Below are positions 1 to 6,974 of a stretch of DNA of 15,957 nucleotides, piece by piece. Position 1 is the stretch's first letter, and each line of letters opens with the position of its first letter. Origin of the DNA: an uncultured Flavobacteriales bacterium (lineage in GTDB: Bacteria > Bacteroidota > Bacteroidia > Flavobacteriales > Crocinitomicaceae); contig CAMLET010000011.1 of NCBI GenBank assembly GCA_946479125.1, forward strand, positions 1 to 15,957, in the 5' to 3' direction. The translations under genes were made by a program, and so were the position numbers. Below the pieces are notes generated by a model. It was not told where the DNA came from, made no database searches, and was given only the letters and a program-made list of their open reading frames with translations.

Positions 1-83
1 TGATTCTTCTCATTGTGAACGGAATTGTTGGAGCCACAAGAAGCAAGAATCAAAGAAAATAAGATGAAGGGAATGATTTTCAT
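1..83 (-). CDS. Lipoprotein, N-terminal fragment (cut by window edge)
   Basis: The minus strand opens with ATG at 83 and stays open for 27 codons to the left edge. The fragment starts MKIIPFILFSLILASCGSNN: a short basic start, a hydrophobic stretch, and the lipobox LASC with Cys16 followed by Gly-Ser-Asn-Asn. This is a typical signal peptidase II signal and predicts a lipid-anchored envelope protein. Gly/Ser rather than acidic residues follow the Cys, so the final membrane cannot be settled from this piece. It begins 13 bases after the stop codon of the VOC gene, so it is probably the third gene of the same transcript. The mature domain lies outside the window and its function is unknown. Confidence 0.72.
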   Translation of the reverse strand, partial: MKIIPFILFSLILASCGSNNSVHNEKN

Positions 84-96
84 GAATCAATGTTTA

Positions 97-483
97 CTAC
101 ACAATGTCGTAAAGTTCGATAGGTAAGCGGTCCGGATCCTGAATAAATGTAAAACGTTTTCCTGTGTGTTCATCAATTCGGACAGGTTCGACGCTTATCG
201 ATTTGGATTGAAGTTCAAGTACCACAGCATCCAAATTTTCTACACTAAAAGCAATGTGTCGTAAACCTAAAGCTTCTGGTTGTGAAACACGCTCAGGGGA
301 ATTTGGAAATGAAAAGAGTTCAATTACATACTTGTCGTTGAGTGCCAGATCTACTTTCCAGGAATCGCGTTCTTTTCTGTAAACGGCTCGAATGATTTTC
401 AACCCTAGAATTTCCGTGTAAAATTTCTTTGAAACTTCAATATCGCTGCAAATAATGGCGACGTGATGAATTCCTTTTAGCAT
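97..483 (-). CDS. VOC family protein (glyoxalase I-like, YaeR type)
   Basis: This is a 128-residue single-module vicinal-oxygen-chelate protein, about the usual length for the small glyoxalase/bleomycin-resistance family. It opens with the hallmark GIHHVAIICSDIEVSKKFY and ELFSFPNSP in the middle. The second half has LRHIAF and ends PIELYDIV. Candidate metal ligands are His6/His7, Glu55, His76 and Glu123, the usual His-Glu-His-Glu pattern, so it should bind a divalent metal as a dimer. It most resembles YaeR-type proteins, whose substrate is not settled; a glyoxalase activity is only a possibility. No signal peptide is visible, so it is cytoplasmic. It starts three bases after the stop of the DUF6265-YciI gene and is probably co-transcribed with it. 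Confidence 0.88.
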   Translation of the reverse strand: MLKGIHHVAIICSDIEVSKKFYTEILGLKIIRAVYRKERDSWKVDLALNDKYVIELFSFPNSPERVSQPEALGLRHIAFSVENLDAVVLELQSKSISVEPVRIDEHTGKRFTFIQDPDRLPIELYDIV

Positions 484-486
484 GGG

Positions 487-1362
487 TTAGAACTTTTTCT
501 TCCAGATCTTTTCAGAAGCTTCAAGATATTCAGAAAGAGCAGCTGAACCATACCAACCGTAAACTTCATAAGCCAGCAATCCAGCATTTACGGCCGGATC
601 AGTTGCCAAAATTTTCTTGGCTTCATCAGTAGTTGTTACATTCAAAATGAACAAACCACGATACGTTTTATCGTTCTTCTGAAAAGGTCCGGCAACAACC
701 AATTGATTTGCATCAACCAATTTTCCCATGTTGCTCATGTGTCCCGTAAAACAACTGTCGATGTATTTTTTATCCGTTGTGGTATTGGTTCCTGTTTTCA
801 GAATGACAAAAACGTAACTTTTCATTCCATAATCGTCAGATCCGACTTTTTTAGCCAATGCGGCATCATAGTTGGGATTATCTGTTCCACCAAAAATCTG
901 ATCCATGGACTTAAGCATCTCTATTGTGTTTTGATTTACCATATGATATGAAAAGCCTTGGTTATCAGATCCGAGCACTTCTACATTTATGGTGTGTTCA
1001 GATAGTTTGGTGTAAATAATTTTCTTTGGGAAATCGTGTTTCGGGTTCTCGAAAACAAAAACACTATCTGATTTGGTCATTTTGAATTGGACTGGCTTTC
1101 CATCGTTTTGTCCGATTACAGTTGGAGTGTAAACAACACTCTTCCCAACTTTTCCGATCTCAAGATATTCTTTTACAACTGTTTCATTTCCATTCATTTC
1201 ATAAGAATACCCTTTCATTAGTGTTGGTGAAAGAACGTCCCAATGCTCAAACGTTTTTCCATCTTCCGATTTCCATGTCCCAGCAAGGAAGGAGGGGAAA
1301 TTGGTTTGTGAAAAAAGGTTACTGAACAATAAGCAAAGTAATAGTGTAAGAACTGTTTTCAT
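487..1362 (-). CDS. Exported DUF6265 - YciI-like two-domain protein
   Basis: The 291-residue product has a signal peptide (residues 1-19, ending LFSNLFSQ). Residues about 22-150 match the DUF6265 pattern: FLAGTWKSEDGKTFEHW, then MKGYSYEMNG, then FENPKHDFPKKIIY. Residues about 182-275 look like a YciI (YCII-related) domain: KSYVFVILKTG, His208 in TGHMSNMGKL, VVAGPF, and Asp255 in ATDPAV. His and Asp are the conserved polar pair of YciI proteins. DUF6265 has no firm function and YciI proteins are only loosely linked to small-molecule chemistry, so no reaction is claimed. The fusion and its export are unusual, because YciI proteins are normally small cytoplasmic proteins. It appears to be the first gene of a run with the VOC and lipoprotein genes, with a -7 box 64 bases upstream. 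Confidence 0.82.
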   Translation of the reverse strand: MKTVLTLLLCLLFSNLFSQTNFPSFLAGTWKSEDGKTFEHWDVLSPTLMKGYSYEMNGNETVVKEYLEIGKVGKSVVYTPTVIGQNDGKPVQFKMTKSDSVFVFENPKHDFPKKIIYTKLSEHTINVEVLGSDNQGFSYHMVNQNTIEMLKSMDQIFGGTDNPNYDAALAKKVGSDDYGMKSYVFVILKTGTNTTTDKKYIDSCFTGHMSNMGKLVDANQLVVAGPFQKNDKTYRGLFILNVTTTDEAKKILATDPAVNAGLLAYEVYGWYGSAALSEYLEASEKIWKKKF

Positions 1363-1396
1363 GAAGCCAAATTTTGTGCGAATTAGTTGAATTGTG

Positions 1397-1418
1397 GTTG
1401 AACCGAATCTGGTTCAAC
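1397..1418. promoter_or_regulatory. 8-base-arm palindrome in divergent intergenic region
   Basis: GTTGAACC (1397-1404) and GGTTCAAC (1411-1418) are perfect inverted repeats around a 6-base centre. The site lies between two divergent genes and falls just downstream of the -7 box of the minus-strand gene, in its predicted leader. It could be an operator or a leader hairpin. No T-tract follows on either strand, which argues against a terminator. Confidence 0.45.
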
Positions 1419-1425
1419 GTGTATA

Positions 1426-1433
1426 CAAAGCTA
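1426..1433 (-). promoter_or_regulatory. -7 promoter box for the DUF6265-YciI gene
   Basis: The minus strand reads TAGCTTTG, an exact match to the Bacteroidota -7 consensus TAnnTTTG. It lies about 63 bases before the ATG at 1362. The -33 region has TTTCG rather than a clean TTTG, so only the -7 half is well supported. Confidence 0.5.
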
Positions 1434-1449
1434 AAATTACATTATTGGA

Positions 1450-2583
1450 ATGACGAAACCCTGTCTTAATCTCCTGTTTTTTTGTTTGCTCTTTACTCGT
1501 TGTCTTGTTGCACAGGATTCTTGCCTAATCATTCAGCCATGGAGAACCGTTCAATTACCAGCTCCAGTTCATTACCATTTTCCTGATAATAACTATGTAA
1601 TGTTCTTAAATCCCTTTGAAAAACAACCTATTGTTGAGAAGAAAGAACCAACAGATGAGGAACTGGAAAGATATGCAAGAGTAGAATTCAATGGACTATT
1701 AAGGCGTTTAGAAAGAACAACAAGCTTGGATTCTGTTGGATTCAATGACCGGATTCTGCTTTTTCAGACAACGGAATCCTTGACGAACCAAAAAATCACT
1801 CACGTATTTTCAGGTACTGATACAGCGCATTATATCCCAACTGATCTTACCAGACAAAGAGCTCAAACGATTTTTTATAACGATTGTTTTCAGCGAGAAA
1901 TAGTCATTGACCCGAGCAACGATTCTACCCAAATCACCAATTGGTACATCAGGAAGTGGACGTTGGATGAAGTAAGTCAGCTATCCAGAAACAGATGGTT
2001 CTATCAACGGAAAGTCGACAGTTTGAAAAACAAAATACGAGCAATGCATGTAAAAGATGGCATACCTCTGTGGGAAAACCAAATAGACTTTGTTAGAAGG
2101 CAAATTGATTCAATAACTCCCATTTTGGACAGCCTGGATTATATTATTTATCCGTCAATCGGGGAAAATATTGCTGAGTTTCAGAATCAACATCATTATG
2201 ATTGGCGACAACCTGCTAAAATTGGTTTCTCAGCGAGGAATACTTCACATCGCGGTAATTTTAAAGAAGGATCAGATGAAATTGAATTCGAGAAAGGAGA
2301 AAAAGCTGATTTTGAGAACAAACGTTTTCGTATGATTTGCGTGGTTTCTGATGGTTCGAATGCAGGTAAATCAGCTTATTACGGCGACTCAGTCATTTAT
2401 TCAAGTGCAGACATAATTGATAATTGGATGTACGATGATGTTGCTTTCGGTTCTTCCGATTGGGATAGGTTAATGACTTTTTTTGACGAAAGATATCTGG
2501 TTATTGAAAGTAGTGAAACGTGGATAGGGGAAACTTATCATTATGCTGATACTACAACATATTGGTTTGAAATAGTGGAGTGA
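1450..2583 (+). CDS. Secreted protein of unknown function
   Basis: I do not recognise the family of this 377-residue protein. Residues 1-22 form a signal peptide with a hydrophobic core LLFFCLLF and a likely cleavage near LVAQ-D. The Cys18 in LFTRC is not a good lipobox because Arg precedes it, so a lipoprotein is unlikely. The mature part is hydrophilic and acidic, rich in aromatic residues, and has two Lys/Glu/Asp-rich stretches: around residues 60-95 (EKKEPTDEELERYARVEFN) and 270-295 (EGSDEIEFEKGEKADFENK). No repeats, catalytic triad or C-terminal T9SS domain is visible. It diverges from the DUF6265 gene and is followed 86 bases later by ywbE with its own promoter, so it is likely monocistronic. 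Its reading frame is clean and long, so it is a real gene. Confidence 0.75.
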   Translation: MTKPCLNLLFFCLLFTRCLVAQDSCLIIQPWRTVQLPAPVHYHFPDNNYVMFLNPFEKQPIVEKKEPTDEELERYARVEFNGLLRRLERTTSLDSVGFNDRILLFQTTESLTNQKITHVFSGTDTAHYIPTDLTRQRAQTIFYNDCFQREIVIDPSNDSTQITNWYIRKWTLDEVSQLSRNRWFYQRKVDSLKNKIRAMHVKDGIPLWENQIDFVRRQIDSITPILDSLDYIIYPSIGENIAEFQNQHHYDWRQPAKIGFSARNTSHRGNFKEGSDEIEFEKGEKADFENKRFRMICVVSDGSNAGKSAYYGDSVIYSSADIIDNWMYDDVAFGSSDWDRLMTFFDERYLVIESSETWIGETYHYADTTTYWFEIVE

Positions 2584-2657
2584 ACATCAAATCTGAAATC
2601 TGTTGAATTTTGGAAATTCCTCGCAATTTTTGGAGTTATTTTCAAGCTACGATTGCG

Positions 2658-2665
2658 TAACTTTG
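2658..2665 (+). promoter_or_regulatory. -7 promoter box directly before ywbE (likely leaderless)
   Basis: TAACTTTG matches TAnnTTTG exactly and ends only four bases before the ATG at 2670. Transcription would then start at or very near the A of the start codon. A possible -33 TTG at 2630-2632 is a little too far away (25 bases). Confidence 0.55.
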
Positions 2666-2669
2666 TTCT

Positions 2670-2867
2670 ATGAAACCAGAAAGAAAAGATATCAAGCCAG
2701 GAATGTACGTTGCTTTTATCCAGAAACATCATCAACGAACTGGTGAAATAACTGAAGGAGTTGTGAAAAGTATTTTGACGAGTGCACCAACGCATCCACA
2801 TGGAATCAAGATCATGACGGATGAAAAGAAAGTGGGTCGAGTAGTGGAGATATTAGAAGAGAACTAA
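2670..2867 (+). CDS. ywbE: YwbE family protein (DUF2196)
   Basis: This 65-residue protein covers the whole small YwbE/DUF2196 family. It has the family's order of signature words: RKDIKPGMYVAFIQK, then HQRTGEITEGVVKSILT, then THPHGIKIM, and VGRVVEIL at the end. The family is found across bacteria and has a small beta-barrel-like pattern (hydrophobic-polar alternation with conserved Gly) that suggests nucleic-acid or ribosome binding, but its role is not established. There is no signal peptide. The gene stands alone on the plus strand, convergent with the toxin gene, and has a -7 box four bases before its start codon. Confidence 0.9.
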   Translation: MKPERKDIKPGMYVAFIQKHHQRTGEITEGVVKSILTSAPTHPHGIKIMTDEKKVGRVVEILEEN

Positions 2868-2919
2868 AAACAAAAGGGGAAGAGACGAAACAGAATAGTT
2901 CTTTAGACTTCTAACTAAT

Positions 2920-3339
2920 CTATATGGTTAACCTAAGTTTTAGGTAGTTCTCTGGTGACATTACGGGAATCATAGCCGCTTTGAAATCTTTCTCATTTCT
3001 GGTAAGAATTAAGTTGCACTTAGCATCTATTGCAGAAAAATATTGAAGTGCATCCTCAAAATCACTGAAATCGGAATTGATAGCTTTTTCTAGGGAATTA
3101 TCTGCAAGACTCGCAGTTTGAACCAAAATTTTGAACTTTCGGATTTTATCCATCACTTTTTTCTTCGATTCGAATTTTGAAATAATGTAGTATGCAGTGG
3201 CAAACGAAATCGGTGAAACAAAAATCTTGATTTTCTTTTGGTCAGCTAAAGAAAGCGTTTTAGCGATGAATTCATAATATGGCCGACGTTCTCCAAGAAA
3301 ATCAATGACTGCATTGGTGTCGAGAAATACCGCATCCAT
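2920..3339 (-). CDS. PIN-domain toxin (VapC-like ribonuclease)
   Basis: The 139-residue product is a single PIN domain. It starts MDAVFLDTNAVIDFL, placing Asp7 and Asn9 in the first motif. Asp93, Glu95 and Asp96 sit in SDFSDFEDALQYFSA, and ILTRNEKDF gives Asn115 and Asp118. These acidic residues would hold Mg2+ for RNA cleavage. The second acidic position, usually a Glu near residue 47, is replaced here (SPISFATAYYI), as I recall for this PIN_3-like subgroup. The gene begins one base after the stop of an upstream DUF6364-type antitoxin gene, the standard antitoxin-first order of type II systems. The target RNA cannot be told from sequence. Confidence 0.88.
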   Translation of the reverse strand: MDAVFLDTNAVIDFLGERRPYYEFIAKTLSLADQKKIKIFVSPISFATAYYIISKFESKKKVMDKIRKFKILVQTASLADNSLEKAINSDFSDFEDALQYFSAIDAKCNLILTRNEKDFKAAMIPVMSPENYLKLRLTI

Positions 3340-3340
3340 A

Positions 3341-3589
3341 TTATTTGTGTTTCTTTTCGATGTGTTTACGATATTCTTCTTTGTAGTCTAAATCATCTGG
3401 AATACTTACACCACTTGAAATACTTTTAACGAATGGAGTAATTTCCGTGTCGTTTACCATATTTTCGCTCGTAATCGAATCTAAATAGCGTTCTATAATT
3501 TCGGATAAACTTCGATTCTTAGATCTTGCGTAAGCCTTTGCTCTTTCAATTACGCTTTCCTCAATTGATAATGTGAGTTTTGTGTTCAT
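3341..3589 (-). CDS. DUF6364-type antitoxin
   Basis: This 82-residue protein starts MNTKLTLSIEESVIERAKAY and continues SLSEIIERYLDSI. This is the DUF6364 pattern: one beta strand (TKLTLSI) and two helices, as in ribbon-helix-helix DNA-binding antitoxins. The last 40 residues (DDLDYKEEYRKHIEKKHK at the end) are charged and probably wrap the toxin. It is immediately upstream of the PIN toxin with a one-base gap, so the two are translated from one message. As in other type II systems the antitoxin is expected to repress its own promoter; paired ATACGTA sites lie in that promoter. The start at 3589 has no in-frame competitor. Confidence 0.85.
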   Translation of the reverse strand: MNTKLTLSIEESVIERAKAYARSKNRSLSEIIERYLDSITSENMVNDTEITPFVKSISSGVSIPDDLDYKEEYRKHIEKKHK

Positions 3590-3604
3590 TTTATCTCATT
3601 TACA

Positions 3605-3636
3605 CGAAGATAAGAAATTGACACTATACGTACAAA
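3605..3636 (-). promoter_or_regulatory. Toxin-antitoxin promoter
   Basis: On the minus strand TTTG (3636-3633) is followed after 20 bases by TATCTTCG (3612-3605), one mismatch from TAnnTTTG. The spacing fits the Bacteroidota -33/-7 arrangement. The box ends 15 bases before the antitoxin ATG. Confidence 0.45.
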
Positions 3637-3656
3637 TTATTTTAGTTCATACGTAT
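3626..3656. promoter_or_regulatory. Paired ATACGTA sites, candidate antitoxin operator
   Basis: ATACGTA occurs at 3626-3632 and again at 3649-3655 (the second extends to the full palindrome ATACGTAT), 23 bases apart. One site lies inside the -33/-7 spacer and the other just upstream of the -33, so the two flank the -33 element. That layout suits cooperative binding by a ribbon-helix-helix antitoxin. The second site also touches the stop codon of the neighbouring lipoprotein gene. Confidence 0.45.
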
Positions 3657-4375
3657 CATCTCCCAGCACGAATTCCTCTTGCCAAATCTTCTGCTTCCTT
3701 AAGGGTGAAATTTCCACTGATTTGTGTTGATCCGGATGTGATAGCGTTCATTACCATTGGACATGACATTACCATTCCATCCAGTGTAATCGCGATGTTT
3801 TTTCCAATATTGTCAGCTGTCATCTTTCCCCAAAGTTGCTGTCCTTCTTGAGTCATGTTAAGGGTAATGTAAACTTGACGTCTCTCTTCATCTTCTTCGG
3901 CATCAGCAGCTCCAATATGTTTACCGTTGATAATAGCTTTTCCGTCTTCAGGAACTTTTATTGTGTACAATTCATAGACTACTTTTTCAGAGTATGTTTT
4001 TGATGGCTTTGCGGATAACATGAATTTCATTCCGTTTGGTAGAAGTGCTTTAACTGGTTTCAAATCCAAAATTCTTTCTACAGTCGAAAGACTCAGTGGG
4101 TCAACCAATGCTACAACTGCACTACCATCACTTATCGGAGTAATCATTGAACCCAAATCTGTGATGAGAACGAAATAATCACTTTTCATAATGCTATCGT
4201 TATGATCTGTCCAATCAATAACTTTTTTGAGTAGAGGTTGAACTTCAGCAGAACTATACGTTTCGTAAAAACCAATCTCAGCTGGTCTTACGTTTTTCAG
4301 ATCTTCTTTTTCAGATTGTGAGCTACAGCTGAATACCAATAAAGGAAGTAGGAGTAGTAAAAGGTGTTTTTTCAT
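3656..4375 (-). CDS. Lipoprotein with a stand-alone SecDF P1 periplasmic domain
   Basis: Starting at 4375 (MKKHLLLLLLPLLVFSC) gives a compact lipoprotein signal with the lipobox VFSC and Cys17. A Met four codons upstream (4387) is possible but adds nothing to the signal. The mature protein aligns in order with the first periplasmic (P1) domain of Bacteroidota SecDF: EIGFYETYSSAEVQPLL near the N-terminus, VVALVDPLSL and VKALLPNGMKFMLSAKP in the middle, then a head region with LNMTQEGQQLWGKMT, NIGKNIAITLDGMVMSCP and TQISGNFTLKEAEDLARG up to the C-terminus. There are no membrane helices, so the Sec pore part is absent. SecDF P1 handles substrates emerging from the translocon; here the same fold is tethered by lipid. 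A periplasmic chaperone or export-assisting role is inference. The upstream gap (4388-4442) holds a short CTGTG repeat. Confidence 0.85.
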   Translation of the reverse strand: MKKHLLLLLLPLLVFSCSSQSEKEDLKNVRPAEIGFYETYSSAEVQPLLKKVIDWTDHNDSIMKSDYFVLITDLGSMITPISDGSAVVALVDPLSLSTVERILDLKPVKALLPNGMKFMLSAKPSKTYSEKVVYELYTIKVPEDGKAIINGKHIGAADAEEDEERRQVYITLNMTQEGQQLWGKMTADNIGKNIAITLDGMVMSCPMVMNAITSGSTQISGNFTLKEAEDLARGIRAGR

Positions 4376-4409
4376 AGTTGGTTGCATGTTCGATTTAGTT
4401 TTGATTCAT

Positions 4410-4439
4410 CTGTGTTCCTCTGTGCCCGTCTGTGGGAGC
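4410..4439. repeat. CTGTG tandem repeat, 10-base period
   Basis: CTGTG occurs at 4410, 4420 and 4430, each in a 10-base unit of the form ntCTGTGnnn. Its last unit, TCTGTGGGAG, is shared with the inverted ends of the element at 10294-10413. It lies in the short gap between the DUF1684 and SecDF-P1 genes. Confidence 0.6.
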
Positions 4440-4442
4440 TTT

Positions 4443-5057
4443 TCAATGTTCCCCTAAAGTATAACACTCTCCAGCTTCAATTTTCGGAGAAATTTTATTA
4501 GCCGCATCAACTATCGGACAAGAATAACGTTCTGAATAGGCGCAATAAGGATGATAGCAGGTATTGAAATCGATGATAATTTTTCCGGCTTTTAGTTCCT
4601 GCTTGGTTAGAATCAAATCCATGTATCTTCCACCACCATAGCTGGTTTCACCACTTGTTCCATCACGGAATGGGAGGAAATAATAATTCTTGAAAGTCTT
4701 GTCGGTTGAACTTAGATTCTTTAGTAATTGCAGTGTACATTCAACACCGTTCACTTTGAACTTCAAGGTTCCAACACTTCTGTAATAAACCAAACGTTCC
4801 TTACTCATTGGCATAAGGAAACGCTTTCCTTTTTTTGGAATAAATTCAGCTTCAACAATGTAATTGGTATCGATGGAGAAGTAGCAAATTTGTTTTACAA
4901 TATCACGTTCTTCTTCGTTTAAAACTTCTTCGAAGAATTGTTTGTCGTGGATTTCGCGCTCTAAGGTCAAACTATCCGTGTAGGAATTTTGACCAAACGA
5001 AAACAATGGAAATAGAATTCCAAAAAGTAAATTGATTTTAATAGTTCTCATTCTCAT
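4443..5057 (-). CDS. Secreted DUF1684 family protein
   Basis: With the start at 5057 the protein has 204 residues and begins MRMRTIKINLLFGILFPLFSFGQ, a good signal peptide; starting at 5051 (MRTIK) is equally likely. An upstream in-frame ATG at 5090 overlaps the YggS gene and puts 11 polar residues before the signal, so I rejected it. The second half shows the DUF1684 signature: FLPFRDGTSGETSYGGGRYMDL, then IDFNTCYHPYCAYSERYSCP, and IEAGE near the end. Two Cys in the PYCAY and YSCP words are part of the family pattern. No enzyme activity is established for DUF1684, though its conserved polar motifs suggest ligand binding. It is the last gene of the serC run, about 19 bases after yggS, which may mean only read-through. 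Confidence 0.85.
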   Translation of the reverse strand: MRMRTIKINLLFGILFPLFSFGQNSYTDSLTLEREIHDKQFFEEVLNEEERDIVKQICYFSIDTNYIVEAEFIPKKGKRFLMPMSKERLVYYRSVGTLKFKVNGVECTLQLLKNLSSTDKTFKNYYFLPFRDGTSGETSYGGGRYMDLILTKQELKAGKIIIDFNTCYHPYCAYSERYSCPIVDAANKISPKIEAGECYTLGEH

Positions 5058-5076
5058 TCTGTTTTTGATTCTGTAA

Positions 5077-5739
5077 CTATCTTCCGCCAAATAATTTACT
5101 TCCTACTCTGATCATTGTGCTTCCCTCTTCAATGGCAATTTCGTAATCGCCGCTCATTCCCATGGAAATGTGCTTGAAGTTGGGATTGAATTTGAAAAAA
5201 TGACTTTTGATTAGTGCAAAATAGGAGTGAAGGGTTTGAAATTCATCACGAACAACTTCTTCATCCTCCGTAAAACTTGCCATTCCCATTACACCAACAA
5301 TGTCAACGTTTTGCAATTCTACAAATTCTCTATCCTGTAGAATTTCTGTTGCTTCTTCAACGTTTAAACCAAATTTGGTTTCCTCGCTTGCAATATGAAA
5401 CTGCAACAAACATGGAATTATTCGATTGTATTTCTTTGCCTGTTTATTGATTTCCTGAAGAAGTTTTAAGCTGTCCACAGAATGAATCAATTCTACAAAC
5501 GGAGCAATGTATTTTACTTTATTCGTTTGTAAATGACCAATCAAATGCCACTGAATGTCTTTTGGAAGTTGCTCGTATTTGTCGACCATTTCCTGAACTT
5601 TGTTCTCCCCAAAAACGCGTTGTCCACCATCATATGCTTCCTGAAGAACTTCAACAGGTTTGGTTTTACTAACGGCAATCAGTGTAACCTTCTCAGGTAA
5701 AGTTGACTTTAACTCAGCGATATTTTGGGCAACGCTCAT
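5077..5739 (-). CDS. yggS: YggS-type pyridoxal phosphate homeostasis protein (PLPHP)
   Basis: The 220-residue product is a single TIM-barrel PLP-binding protein of the YggS/PROSC family. LIAVSKTKPVE contains Lys25, which should carry PLP as an internal aldimine. FGENKVQEM, WHLIGHLQTNKVK, HSVDSLKLLQEIN, SMGMSGDYEIAIEEGSTMIRVG and the final LFGG follow in the family order. Proteins of this family have no clear catalytic turnover; they buffer and hand over PLP. Its start codon shares one base with the DUF1015 stop (TAATG), so translation is probably coupled. Placement behind serC, a PLP enzyme, makes biological sense. The N-terminus is slightly shorter than in E. coli YggS. Confidence 0.95.
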   Translation of the reverse strand: MSVAQNIAELKSTLPEKVTLIAVSKTKPVEVLQEAYDGGQRVFGENKVQEMVDKYEQLPKDIQWHLIGHLQTNKVKYIAPFVELIHSVDSLKLLQEINKQAKKYNRIIPCLLQFHIASEETKFGLNVEEATEILQDREFVELQNVDIVGVMGMASFTEDEEVVRDEFQTLHSYFALIKSHFFKFNPNFKHISMGMSGDYEIAIEEGSTMIRVGSKLFGGR

Positions 5740-6974
5740 TATTCATTGATGTTGTAAATCGTCAATCCACTGCGCATTTTGGGTTCTACCCAAGTTGATT
5801 TCGGAGGCATGATTTTTCCTTCATCAGCAACAGCTTTCACATCTTTCATTGGAACTGGATAGAGTAGGAAAGCGGCAGCAGAATCGTCGTGACTCAACTT
5901 GTCTTTCAAACGTTTGATGTCCAATGTTCCAGGAATAAATTCAATGTCTTTCGACGTTTTCAAATCTTCTATTCCCAAAATAGGCTGAAGAATGTAATCG
6001 GTCAAAATCTGAGCATCCAAACGTTTTACAACATCCTGGGTGTCCAAAACATGTGCTTTAGGACGAAGAACCAATGTTCTGTAGCTCAACAATACCACAA
6101 TCTCGTGACAACATTTCGGCTTGCGGGAACGATGAAGCTCTTCTACTTCGAAATGCTCGTATAAATGATGAATGAAACTTTCTTCCGTCAGTCCATTCAA
6201 GTGTTTTACAATTCTATTGAATTCAATGATTTCCAGCTTTTTCTCGTCAATAAGATAAGCCAGGAAATAATTGCAATTGTCGCCTTTTACGGCATGTGAA
6301 GCCACCAAATGATCTTTCAATCGAGAACTTGAAGCTGAACGGTGATGTCCGTCAGCAATGTACAATTCTTCAATGGGTTCAAAAGCTTTCAGAACCTTTT
6401 CAAGATGTTCGTCTTTCGCTACCCACAATTCATGTTTGATCTTGTCGGTAGTTGAGAATTCATATTCAGCACGGTCTTTTGTGATTTCAGCAAGAACGGC
6501 ATCCAATTCCTGAGACGGTTCATGCGCCAATAAAACGGGTTCAGCGTTGAAACCAGTAATGTCCAAATAATTGGTAAACATGGTTTCTCTCGAAGTCAAA
6601 GTTGCTTCGTGCTTCTTGATCTTGTCGTTCTGATACTCTTCAATACTTGCACCAGCAATTACGCCTGTAAACTCGTGACCATTTTTGATCTGACGATAAA
6701 CGTAAACCGTTGGTGTTTCTTCCTGAACAAAGATTCCCTGTTCATGAAATTGTTCGTAGCGTTTTCTAACTGCTTCGAAGCGTTCCTCCTGAGAGGCCTT
6801 CGCCAATTGCTGACGATCGACCTCCGGATGGATGATATGTAAAAATGTGTAAGGATTCTCATCTAACTTTGCACGAAGAACATGCTTACGATAAGCTGCC
6901 AATGGTCTTGTTGAAACCAATTGCGCTTTATCGCGCGTTGGACGAACTGCCCTAAAAGGATGAATTTTTGCCAT
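5739..6974 (-). CDS. DUF1015 family protein in the serine operon
   Basis: The 411-residue cytoplasmic protein begins MAKIHPFRAVRP, the DUF1015 opening. Further family words are NPYTFLHIIHPE (40-51), KIKKHEATLTSRE (118-130), ELYIADGHHRSAS (203-215), and FNRIV near 252. It starts directly after the serA stop codon with no gap and ends in a TAATG overlap with yggS, so it is co-transcribed with serine biosynthesis. This serC-serA-DUF1015 order recurs, as far as I know, in many Bacteroidota. Its biochemical role is not settled. The DGHHR motif resembles the DGxHR core of ParB/Srx-fold proteins, a group that includes archaeal and SbnI-type free-serine kinases. A role in serine or phosphoserine handling is therefore plausible but inferred. 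Confidence 0.9.
   Translation of the reverse strand: MAKIHPFRAVRPTRDKAQLVSTRPLAAYRKHVLRAKLDENPYTFLHIIHPEVDRQQLAKASQEERFEAVRKRYEQFHEQGIFVQEETPTVYVYRQIKNGHEFTGVIAGASIEEYQNDKIKKHEATLTSRETMFTNYLDITGFNAEPVLLAHEPSQELDAVLAEITKDRAEYEFSTTDKIKHELWVAKDEHLEKVLKAFEPIEELYIADGHHRSASSSRLKDHLVASHAVKGDNCNYFLAYLIDEKKLEIIEFNRIVKHLNGLTEESFIHHLYEHFEVEELHRSRKPKCCHEIVVLLSYRTLVLRPKAHVLDTQDVVKRLDAQILTDYILQPILGIEDLKTSKDIEFIPGTLDIKRLKDKLSHDDSAAAFLLYPVPMKDVKAVADEGKIMPPKSTWVEPKMRSGLTIYNINE

Noticed and set aside
2541..2801. Minus-strand open frame over ywbE
   Set aside because: It is antisense to the clear YwbE gene and to the end of the preceding gene, with no family match.
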